A stretch of 8,361 nt of DNA, taken from contig DFEW01000080.1 in NCBI GenBank assembly GCA_002369195.1, forward strand, positions 3,703 to 12,063, in the 5' to 3' direction. The stretch comes from Christensenella sp. UBA3792 (GTDB lineage: Bacteria > Bacillota > Clostridia > Christensenellales > CAG-138). Positions 1 through 5,953 of this stretch are shown in pieces (positions within the stretch are counted from its first letter, which is position 1; each line of letters starts with the position of its first letter). The notes under the pieces are model-generated. The model did not search any database. It saw nothing but the letters and a program-made list of their open reading frames with translations, and was not told the origin of the DNA. A program made the translations under genes and the position numbers.

Positions 1-144
1 ACGAAGTTCGCCTGCGTGGACGGCCCCGATTTCAACGGCTACGAAGTGGACTTCGACGAGGCCATGAGCCGGGGGCGGATGTACTTCGACTTCGAGCGCC
101 ACGCGCACGAAGAGACCTGCAACCTGCTGAAAGGAGCGAACTAA
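1..144 (+). CDS. nfnA: NfnA-like FAD/[2Fe-2S] oxidoreductase subunit, C-terminal end only (partial)
   Basis: Only the last 47 codons are inside the window, open from base 1 and ending in TAA at 142-144. The segment reads TKFACVDGPDFNGYEVDFDE and then a short charged tail. This FACVDGPxF block is typical of the C-terminus of the dihydroorotate-dehydrogenase-electron-transfer-like subunit called NfnA, SudB or ferredoxin-NADP+ reductase subunit alpha. In that family the [2Fe-2S] cluster lies near the C-terminus, and the Cys at residue 5 of the visible piece is probably its last ligand. NfnA holds FAD and is the NAD(H) side of the bifurcating NADH-dependent ferredoxin:NADP+ oxidoreductase in the cytoplasm. 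The next gene starts one base after the stop and encodes the expected NfnB partner, which strongly supports the call. The FAD and NAD domains lie outside the window and cannot be checked. Confidence 0.85.
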   Translation, partial: TKFACVDGPDFNGYEVDFDEAMSRGRMYFDFERHAHEETCNLLKGAN

Positions 145-145
145 A

Positions 146-1555
146 ATGGCACTGAATCCGAAAAAACATGAGATGCCGACCCAGGCTCCCCAGGTCCGGG
201 CCCACAACTTCAGCGAGGTGGCATTGGGGTATACCGTAGAGATTGCTTTGGAGGAAGCCAAGCGCTGCTTAAACTGTAAGAACCGTCCGTGCGTGGCGGG
301 CTGCCCCGTCAACGTCAATATCCCCGACTTCATCACGAAGATCAAGGAGAACGATTTCGAAGGCGCGTATCAGATCATTGCACAGACTTCTTCCCTGCCC
401 GCCGTCTGCGGCCGCGTTTGCCCGCAGGAAACGCAGTGCGAAAGCAAGTGCACAATGGGCGTGAAATTTGAACCGGTCGGCATCGGCCGTCTCGAACGCT
501 TTGTTGCCGATTGGCACAACGCGAACGCAAAGGAAGCGCCCGAAAAGCCCGTATCGAACGGACATCGGGTCGCGATCGTCGGTTCCGGTCCGTCGGGTCT
601 CACCTGTGCGGGAGATCTTGCCAAAAAGGGCTATGCTGTTTCCGTGTTCGAAGCGCTGCACACCGCGGGCGGCGTGCTGGTCTACGGCATCCCGGAGTTC
701 CGTCTTCCGAAATCCATCGTCGCAAAGGAAGTCGAAACGCTGAAAGCGCTCGGCGTGGACGTGGAGACCAACGTGGTCATCGGCAAGACGCTGACCATCG
801 ACGAGCTGTTCGAGCAGGGCTATGAAGCCGTGTTCATCGGCTCCGGCGCGGGACTTCCGAACTTTATGAACATCCCGGGCGAATCCCTGAAGGGCGTCTA
901 TTCCGCAAACGAGTTTCTGACGCGCAGCAATTTGATGAAGGCTTACCGCGAGAATCCGGTCACGCCGATCATGAAAGGCGGCAAGGTCGCGGTCGTGGGC
1001 GGCGGAAACGTCGCGATGGACGCGGCAAGAACCGCGCTGCGCCTCGGCGCGGAACATGTGTACATTGTCTATCGCCGCTCGATGGAAGAGCTTCCCGCAC
1101 GAAAGGAAGAGGTCGAGCATGCGATGGAGGAAGGCATCGACTTCCGCCTTCTGAACAACCCCGTTGAGATCCTGGGTTATCGCAATCCAGACGACCCGCG
1201 TGATCCGAAGAACGGATTTGTCACCGGCATGCGCTGCATCCGCATGGAACTCGGTGAGCCGGACGCAAAGGGCAGAAGACGTCCCGTCCCGATCCCGGAC
1301 AGCGAGTTCACGCTGGATGTGGACACGGTGATCATGGCGATCGGCACAAGCCCGAACCCGCTGATCAAGAACACAACCGAAGGACTCGAAGTCAACAGCC
1401 ACGGCGGGATCATCGTCAACGAGGACGGTTTGACCTCGCGCGAACGGGTTTATGCGGGCGGTGATGCGGTCACCGGCGCGGCGACAGTCATCTCGGCGAT
1501 GGGCGCCGGCAAGGTTGCGGCAAAGGCGATCGACGAGGCACTGTCCGCGCGCTGA
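146..1555 (+). CDS. nfnB: NfnB: NADPH-binding subunit of Nfn transhydrogenase (glutamate synthase small subunit family)
   Basis: This 469-residue protein belongs to the GltD family of flavin Fe-S oxidoreductases. The N-terminus has two [4Fe-4S] Cys sets, at C41/C44/C49/C53 (CLNCKNRPCVAGCP) and C88/C92/C98/C102. An FAD dinucleotide-binding glycine motif (GSGPSG, 146-151), an NADP(H)-binding motif (GGGNVAMDAAR, 285-295) and the C-terminal FAD block with YAGGD (436-440) follow. Length and order are normal for the family. Next to an NfnA-type gene it most likely forms NfnAB, which couples NADH and reduced ferredoxin to reduction of NADP+ by flavin-based electron bifurcation. Databases often label such proteins NADPH-dependent glutamate synthase or sulfide dehydrogenase alpha; no large glutamate synthase subunit is visible here. 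The ATG follows AAGGAG at 131-136 with a nine-base spacer. Only one base separates it from the nfnA stop, implying coupled translation. Confidence 0.9.
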   Translation: MALNPKKHEMPTQAPQVRAHNFSEVALGYTVEIALEEAKRCLNCKNRPCVAGCPVNVNIPDFITKIKENDFEGAYQIIAQTSSLPAVCGRVCPQETQCESKCTMGVKFEPVGIGRLERFVADWHNANAKEAPEKPVSNGHRVAIVGSGPSGLTCAGDLAKKGYAVSVFEALHTAGGVLVYGIPEFRLPKSIVAKEVETLKALGVDVETNVVIGKTLTIDELFEQGYEAVFIGSGAGLPNFMNIPGESLKGVYSANEFLTRSNLMKAYRENPVTPIMKGGKVAVVGGGNVAMDAARTALRLGAEHVYIVYRRSMEELPARKEEVEHAMEEGIDFRLLNNPVEILGYRNPDDPRDPKNGFVTGMRCIRMELGEPDAKGRRRPVPIPDSEFTLDVDTVIMAIGTSPNPLIKNTTEGLEVNSHGGIIVNEDGLTSRERVYAGGDAVTGAATVISAMGAGKVAAKAIDEALSAR

Positions 1556-1566
1556 CACGGAATCAA

Positions 1567-2355
1567 GTGAACATTCTGCTTTATCCCAATCAATACACGG
1601 GCCGCCAGGCGCAACAGGCAATCCAATGTCGTGATGCGCTGGAGGCCCGCGGTCACGCCTGCACATTGTGCATAAATGCAGTCAAGTCCGATGATATGAA
1701 CGGTACACCGCTTATTTCGGATGAATACGATCTTGTCGTTTCGCTCGGCGGGGACGGTTCCGTCCTTCGGGCAGCGCAAACGGCGCTGCGTCTTCAGAAG
1801 CCGCTTCTCGGCATTAACAGCGGAAGACTCGGCTATCTTTGCGCAATGGACCTCGGCGAGATCGACCGTTTTGACGAACTGCTTAGCGCGTGCGAGCCGA
1901 CCGAGCGGACGGTTTTGGAGTGCATATCCGGAAAAAACGTGCGATATGCGTTCAACGACGTCGTATTTGCAAAAATGCGATTCGGCGAAACCGCGGAGCT
2001 GTTCGCGGACATCGACGGAACGGAAGCGCTGCATGTCCGCGGCGACGGATTGATCATATCCTCGCCGACGGGTTCGACCGCGTACAACCTGTCGGCAGGC
2101 GGACCGGTCTCGGAACCGGACGCTCCGATCCTGCTCCTGACGCCGATCTGTGCGCACGCCGGGGATTCGCATCCGACGGTTCTGCGCGACAGTCATGTGA
2201 TCGGCGTGCGGGAACGAAACGGGCGGGCACAGATCATCATTGACGGAGAAACGGCGGAAACGCTGCAAACGCCGGTCATCGTGCGCAAAGCCGAACACCG
2301 GCTGAAGCTGTACCGGCGCAGGTGCGGCGGCGCATTTCAGAGAGTAACGCTTTGA
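1567..2355 (+). CDS. nadK: NAD kinase (ATP-NAD phosphotransferase)
   Basis: The 262-residue protein phosphorylates NAD+ to NADP+ in the cytoplasm. Visible family motifs are the phosphate-binding GGDG (61-64, in SLGGDGSVLRAA), the FNDVV block (129-133) at the NE/D position, and DGLIISSPTGSTAY (160-173) with the following LSAGGP. It starts at GTG. That start is preferred because it begins directly with the first beta strand (MNILLYPN), as the family does, and no other start gives a better N-terminus. The upstream Shine-Dalgarno is weak (only CGGAA just before), so translation probably depends on ribosomes finishing nfnB, whose stop is 11 bases upstream. At 262 residues it is slightly short. Two conserved places deviate: the usual NE pair is N130-D131, and the usual PICPH-SNRP loop reads PICAHAGDSHP (193-203). 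Its position beside NfnAB and Rex fits NADP(H) pool control. Confidence 0.93.
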   Translation: MNILLYPNQYTGRQAQQAIQCRDALEARGHACTLCINAVKSDDMNGTPLISDEYDLVVSLGGDGSVLRAAQTALRLQKPLLGINSGRLGYLCAMDLGEIDRFDELLSACEPTERTVLECISGKNVRYAFNDVVFAKMRFGETAELFADIDGTEALHVRGDGLIISSPTGSTAYNLSAGGPVSEPDAPILLLTPICAHAGDSHPTVLRDSHVIGVRERNGRAQIIIDGETAETLQTPVIVRKAEHRLKLYRRRCGGAFQRVTL

Positions 2356-2357
2356 CG

Positions 2358-2364
2358 AAGGGAG
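2358..2364 (+). promoter_or_regulatory. Ribosome binding site deciding the rex start
   Basis: AAGGGAG lies just after the nadK stop. It is eight bases from the ATG at 2373 and only two from the ATG at 2367, so 2373 is the better start. A longer reading from 2322 would overlap nadK and add a non-conserved basic leader. Confidence 0.65.
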
Positions 2365-2372
2365 CAATGCCG

Positions 2373-3020
2373 ATGGAGAAAAGAAGCATTACAAGGGCGA
2401 CGCTCGGACGCTTGCCTTCCTATCTGGAGTATTTGCGCTCCGGCGAAAGTCCGACCGTATCCGCCGGATCGATCGCGCATGCGCTCGGTTACGGCGAAGT
2501 TCTGGTGCGAAGGGATCTGAATCTCGTTTGCAGCGAGGGACGCCCGAAGATCGGCTACCCGAGGGGCGCGCTGATTGCCGATCTCGAAACGGCGCTGAAC
2601 GTTTCAAAAAACACGCCGGCGATCATCGTCGGAACGGGAAAACTGGGGCGCGCGCTGATGAACTACCGCGGCTTCCGTCAGTACGGATATTGCATCGCGG
2701 CAGGGTTTGACGCCGATCCGAACAAGCAGAACGCGGAAAGCGAGGACTGTCCCGTCTATCCGATGGAACTGCTTCCGGATTTTTGCAGACAGCACGGCAT
2801 CTCCATCGGAATCATCACGGTTCCGGGTCCGGCTGCGCAGGCGGTATGCGATCTGATGACGGAAAACGGCATTACGGCGATATGGAACTTTGCACCATGC
2901 CGCCTCCGCATTCCGAAAAACGTGATCCTGCGGCAGGAAAACCTCGCGCTGTCGCTTGCGCATCTGGTGCACTGCGCAAGCGAGTCAAATACGATTTCGG
3001 AGGTGTGCGATGATGCTTGA
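2373..3020 (+). CDS. rex: Redox-sensing transcriptional repressor Rex
   Basis: Starting at ATG 2373 the protein has 215 residues, the usual Rex length. Residues 1-66 form the winged-helix DNA-binding domain (TRATLGRLPSYLEYL, then VSAGSIAHALGYGEVLVRRDL). Residues 83-180 form a Rossmann domain with the NAD(H) motif VGTGKLGRALMNYRGF (86-101) and the acidic residues of GFDADPNK (111-118) that select NADH over NADPH. The C-terminal helix NLALSLAHLVH (190-200) matches the domain-swap helix of Rex dimers. Rex proteins bind operators when NADH/NAD+ is low and release them when it rises, typically controlling fermentation and hydrogenase genes. The wing reads EGRPKIGY rather than the FGxxGxGY form of the standard Rex, so this may be a specialised paralogue. 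It lies between nadK and the hydrogenase-related genes, a fitting place for an autoregulated redox operon, but I found no clear operator in the window. Confidence 0.9.
   Translation: MEKRSITRATLGRLPSYLEYLRSGESPTVSAGSIAHALGYGEVLVRRDLNLVCSEGRPKIGYPRGALIADLETALNVSKNTPAIIVGTGKLGRALMNYRGFRQYGYCIAAGFDADPNKQNAESEDCPVYPMELLPDFCRQHGISIGIITVPGPAAQAVCDLMTENGITAIWNFAPCRLRIPKNVILRQENLALSLAHLVHCASESNTISEVCDDA
2999..3004 (+). promoter_or_regulatory. Ribosome binding site of the APH-fold kinase gene, inside rex
   Basis: GGAGGT lies within the last codons of rex, five bases before ATG 3010 and eight before ATG 3013. It shows that the upstream in-frame ATG at 2956 is not the start and that the gene begins inside the rex 3' end. 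Confidence 0.7.
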
Positions 3021-3771
3021 TCGGATCATCTCGGTAAGCAACCGGACGACCGTGTTTCGCGACGGCGGCAACGCGGTCAAGGTATATCGGGCGTCCTATC
3101 CGAAATCGTCGATCCTGAACGAGGGGATGAATCTCACGCTGGCCGAGGAGTTGGGGCTTCCGGTCCCGCAGTTTCGGCAGATTACGACGGTGGAGAACCG
3201 TTGGGCGATGATCATGGATTACATTGCCGGGAAAACGTTCCTGCGCATGCTGACCGAATCCCCGCTGAAGACGGACGCCCTGCTGTCAAGATGGACGGCG
3301 CTTCAGCGGACGATCCATGAAAAGCGATGCGCCGCGCTGCCGCAGGTCAACGACCTTGCGGCGCAGCGGATCGAAGCGTCCGGTCTTCCGTCCGATCTGA
3401 TCCGGCGCCTTTCGGCGCGGCTGCAAACGCTTCCGCGTGGACACGAGGTCTGTCACGGAGAATTTGCACTTTCGAACGCGATGGAATCCGCAGGCGGAAA
3501 GGCGTTCGCCCTCGACTGGAAGCATGCAATGCAGGGATCGGGCGAAGCGGACGGCGCATGGGCGTACCTTTTGATGCAGCTCGACGGATTCGACAAGGAA
3601 GCGGAGCTCTATCGGGAACGGTTCGTGTCGTTGAAAGGCGTCGATGCGGCATTGTTTGAGCAGTGGATTCCCCTTGGAGCCGCCGCGCACTACAGAGAAT
3701 CAAACGAGCGCAAACGCGCGCTCCTGCTGTCTTATATCGAAACGGCAGATCGGAGGGAGAGAGAAAAATGA
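3010..3771 (+). CDS. APH-fold phosphotransferase-like protein, substrate unknown
   Basis: The 253-residue protein looks like a member of the aminoglycoside/choline kinase (APH) superfamily. Expected kinase elements are visible: an N-lobe lysine (NAVKVY, K24), a possible partner E38, a hinge-like MIMDYIAGKTF (67-77), the catalytic-loop counterpart CHGEFALSNAM (148-158), and ALDWKHA (167-173) with the metal-ligand Asp D169. A later D181 (GEADGAWAYLL) matches the conserved Asp after the IDW motif in this superfamily. The catalytic loop is altered: the usual HGD is HGE (E151), and the following HPxN is ALSN with N156 kept. Activity could be retained, changed or lost. It starts at ATG 3010 (or 3013) and overlaps the rex 3' end by 11 bases; its stop overlaps the next start by 4. 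No substrate can be assigned. The setting suggests a role in the redox operon, not antibiotic resistance. Confidence 0.72.
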   Translation: MMLDRIISVSNRTTVFRDGGNAVKVYRASYPKSSILNEGMNLTLAEELGLPVPQFRQITTVENRWAMIMDYIAGKTFLRMLTESPLKTDALLSRWTALQRTIHEKRCAALPQVNDLAAQRIEASGLPSDLIRRLSARLQTLPRGHEVCHGEFALSNAMESAGGKAFALDWKHAMQGSGEADGAWAYLLMQLDGFDKEAELYRERFVSLKGVDAALFEQWIPLGAAAHYRESNERKRALLLSYIETADRREREK

Positions 3772-4013
3772 AGGTTGCGGTTTGCATCGGATCCGCATGT
3801 CATCTGAATGGATCGCGCTATGTGGTGGAACAGCTGCAGCGGCTGATCGAGGAGAAGAAATTGGACGACGCCGTCGAGCTCGAAGGACGGTTTTGCATGG
3901 GGCAATGCAGCAGAGGGATTTGCGTGACGGTGGACGGAAACCGATTTTCCATCCGACCCGAAAACACGGAAGAATTTTTCAGAACGGAAATAGAATCGAG
4001 GGTAAAGGTATGA
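3768..4013 (+). CDS. Thioredoxin-like [2Fe-2S] ferredoxin, first of a tandem pair
   Basis: The 81-residue protein has the four-Cys pattern of the NuoE/Shethna-type thioredoxin-like [2Fe-2S] domain: C6-x4-C11 (CIGSACH) and C43-x3-C47 (FCMGQCSR). A further Cys at 52 is not part of the usual ligand set. It is a stand-alone single-domain protein, presumably a soluble electron carrier or a structural partner of the Fe-S enzymes encoded downstream. The ATG at 3768 sits nine bases after GGAGGGA (3752-3758) and shares four bases (ATGA) with the stop of the kinase-like gene. A longer in-frame reading from 3663 would overlap that gene widely and has no homologous N-terminus. It is clearly paralogous to the next gene, with 27 of 47 identical residues over the segment from V3 to R49. 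The exact partner is not visible from the sequence. Confidence 0.85.
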   Translation: MKVAVCIGSACHLNGSRYVVEQLQRLIEEKKLDDAVELEGRFCMGQCSRGICVTVDGNRFSIRPENTEEFFRTEIESRVKV

Positions 4014-4261
4014 TCATGGTAACGGTTTGTGTGGGCTCATCCTGTCATCTGAAAGGATCCGAGCGCATTGTGGAACGGCTGCAGCAGCTCATCAAAGAGC
4101 GGAAGCTGGAAGACGAGATCATTCTCTCCGGGAGCTTTTGCTGCGGCAAATGCAACCGTACCGGCGTCACAATCAAGGTGGACGACGATGAGTTTATCGG
4201 AATCACGCCGGAAGGGTTCGACTCGTTTTTTGAACAAAATATCATGTCCCGGATACAGTAA
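4010..4261 (+). CDS. Thioredoxin-like [2Fe-2S] ferredoxin, second of a tandem pair
   Basis: The 83-residue protein has the same single-domain [2Fe-2S] architecture as its upstream neighbour: C7-x4-C12 (CVGSSCHLKG) and C44-x3-C48 (FCCGKC), with an extra Cys45 beside the first ligand of the second pair. The start at ATG 4010 is chosen because GAGGGT (3998-4003) lies six bases upstream and the codon shares ATGA with the preceding stop; ATG 4016, two codons on, is possible. The longer in-frame reading from 3644 is rejected because it runs across the first ferredoxin. It ends 15 bases before the sensory hydrogenase-like gene. A role in passing electrons to or from that protein or the NuoEF module is plausible but inferred only from position. 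The pair probably arose by tandem duplication, since a short block around CHLxGS is also nearly identical at DNA level. Confidence 0.85.
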   Translation: MIMVTVCVGSSCHLKGSERIVERLQQLIKERKLEDEIILSGSFCCGKCNRTGVTIKVDDDEFIGITPEGFDSFFEQNIMSRIQ

Positions 4262-4276
4262 GAAAGGATAAACGTT

Positions 4277-5953
4277 ATGGCCGATTGTCTGCGACTTAAG
4301 AAATCCAATTGTAAAAACTGCTACAAATGTATTCGCCACTGTCCCGTAAAGTCGATCCGCTTTTCCGCGGGACAGGCGAACATCATCTCGAACGAGTGCA
4401 TTTTATGCGGACATTGCTTCGTCGTATGTCCGCAGGGTGCCAAGGAGATCGTGGACGATACCGAAAAGGTTCGCGTTCTGCTGCAGAGCGGCGACCCGGT
4501 GTACGTCAGTCTTGCACCGTCCTTTATCGCCAACTATGACGGCGTCGGCATCGGATCCATGCGGGAGGCGCTGAAAAAACTCGGGTTTACGGACGTCGAG
4601 GAAACGGCGATCGGCGCAACAATCGTCAAGCGCGAGTATGACAGGATGCTGTGCGAGGATCAACGCGACATCATCATTTCGTCGTGCTGTCATTCCGTCA
4701 ATCTGCTGATTCAGAAATATTATCCGAAGGAACTGCCGTATCTGGCGGACGTACAGTCGCCGATGCTGGCGCATTGCAGCGACATCAAGCGGCGCGTCCC
4801 GAATGCGAAAACGGTTTTCATCGGACCGTGCGTTGCAAAAAAGGACGAAGGCGCGCAGTTCAAGGATATCGTGGACGCGGTTCTGACCTTTGAGGAACTC
4901 ACAAACTGGCTCAAGCGTGAGAACATCACGCTTGAAGCGCGCGTGGAAGCGGACGAGCACAGCAAGGCGAGATTCTTCCCCACGACGGGCGGCATCCTGA
5001 AGACGATGGATATGGATGCAAAGGACTATACATATCTTGCAATCGACGGTGTGGAAAACTGCATGATGGCGCTCGACGACATAGAGCGAGGCAATATCCA
5101 CAAGTGCTTTATCGAAATGTCGGCATGTGCGGGAAGCTGCATCAGCGGTCCCGTTATGGAAAAGTACCACAGAAGCCCTGTGCGCGACTATATGGCGGTT
5201 TCGGCGTTTGCCGGAAAGAAGGATTTTATCGTCGATCAGCCGGATGCCATCCGCATTCGCCGCGGCTTCATGCCGATCGAAAGAAACAACACGATTCCGG
5301 TCGAATATGAGATCCGGGAAATTCTGCACCAGATGGGCAAGTTCAAGCCCGAAGACGAACTGAACTGCGGCACCTGCGGCTACAACACCTGCCGCGACAA
5401 GGCGATCGCGATCTATCAGGGCAAAGCGGACATTTCGATGTGTCTGCCGTTCCTGAAAGAAAAAGCGGAGAGCTTTTCCGATGCGATCGTCAACAATTCG
5501 CCGAACGCGATCGTGGTCGTCAACGACCGCATGGAAGTGCAGCAGATCAACGCAGCGGCGATGGAGCTGATGCATCTGAGGTGTTCCTCCGATATTCTCG
5601 GAGACAACGTCATCCGCATTATGGATCCGGCTGCGTTTTTGGAGGTTCAGACCAAGGGCAGAGGCATTTACAATAAACCGGTCTACCTTGCGGAATACAA
5701 GCGCTTTGTGCAGCAGACGATCGTTCCGACCGGCGATAAGCGCGGACTTCTGTGCATCATGCGCGACGTCACCCGCGAGGAGGAAGAACGCAGCAAGAAG
5801 GAGGAGATCAGCCGTGAAACGGTTGAGATCGCCGACAACGTGGTTGACAAGCAGATGCGCATCGTTCAGGAGATCGCATCGCTGCTCGGAGAAACCGCGG
5901 CAGAGACCAAGATCGCGCTGACCCGACTGAAGGAGACGATCGTCCATGAATGA
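4277..5953 (+). CDS. Sensory-type [FeFe]-hydrogenase-like protein with PAS domain (HydS-like)
   Basis: The 558-residue protein has five parts. Residues 12-51 hold two [4Fe-4S] ferredoxin motifs (C12/15/18/22 and C41/44/47/51). Residues about 75-325 are the [FeFe]-hydrogenase large-subunit domain with all four likely H-cluster cysteines: C138 (SSCCHS), C185 (GPCVAKK), C284 and C288 (EMSACAGSC); C137, at the proton-transfer Cys position, is kept. An extra Fe-S motif follows at C364/C367/C372/C389 (CGTCGYNTC plus a distal Cys). Residues about 398-500 are a PAS domain, and 500-558 a charged helical, probably coiled-coil tail. L1 lacks the PxW of catalytic enzymes, L2 has Gly for Met, and L3 lacks its glycine run, as in sensory members. 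It probably senses H2 or ferredoxin redox state in the cytoplasm. It overlaps the downstream phosphatase gene by eight bases, matching the phosphatase-linked class (group C3). AAAGGA (4263-4268) precedes the start by eight bases. Confidence 0.87.
   Translation: MADCLRLKKSNCKNCYKCIRHCPVKSIRFSAGQANIISNECILCGHCFVVCPQGAKEIVDDTEKVRVLLQSGDPVYVSLAPSFIANYDGVGIGSMREALKKLGFTDVEETAIGATIVKREYDRMLCEDQRDIIISSCCHSVNLLIQKYYPKELPYLADVQSPMLAHCSDIKRRVPNAKTVFIGPCVAKKDEGAQFKDIVDAVLTFEELTNWLKRENITLEARVEADEHSKARFFPTTGGILKTMDMDAKDYTYLAIDGVENCMMALDDIERGNIHKCFIEMSACAGSCISGPVMEKYHRSPVRDYMAVSAFAGKKDFIVDQPDAIRIRRGFMPIERNNTIPVEYEIREILHQMGKFKPEDELNCGTCGYNTCRDKAIAIYQGKADISMCLPFLKEKAESFSDAIVNNSPNAIVVVNDRMEVQQINAAAMELMHLRCSSDILGDNVIRIMDPAAFLEVQTKGRGIYNKPVYLAEYKRFVQQTIVPTGDKRGLLCIMRDVTREEEERSKKEEISRETVEIADNVVDKQMRIVQEIASLLGETAAETKIALTRLKETIVHE

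Noticed and set aside
269..1666. Minus-strand open frame of 465 codons opposite nfnB
   Set aside because: Antisense shadow of a strongly supported gene; composition is Arg/His/Asp-rich, and there is no domain or ribosome binding site worth noting.
1666..1685. Imperfect palindrome TTGTGCATAAATGCAGTCAA as a possible Rex operator
   Set aside because: The TGCAT-AA-ATGCA core is inside the nadK coding region, the outer TTG/CAA arms are out of register by two bases, and it is far from any plausible promoter. It probably reflects chance.
1450..2367. Minus-strand open frame of 305 codons opposite nadK
   Set aside because: Same shadow effect: it spans the nfnB-nadK junction antisense and encodes no recognisable motif.
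2322..2372. N-terminal extension of Rex from an upstream in-frame ATG
   Set aside because: It overlaps the end of nadK, adds residues not seen in Rex proteins, and the ribosome binding site at 2358-2364 fits the start at 2373.
3010..3771. Aminoglycoside resistance gene
   Set aside because: APH-fold similarity alone does not indicate resistance. The catalytic loop is atypical and the gene is embedded in a redox operon with no sign of mobility.
3644..4009. Long N-terminal extension of the second ferredoxin
   Set aside because: It would run through the whole first ferredoxin gene in another frame. The ATG at 4010 has a good ribosome binding site and gives the family's normal length.
4403..5947. 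Long open frame of 514 codons on the minus strand
   Set aside because: It lies wholly antisense to the sensory hydrogenase gene, whose frame has clear motifs. The antisense product is His/Arg/Asp-rich with no recognisable domain, as expected from the codon bias of the sense strand.
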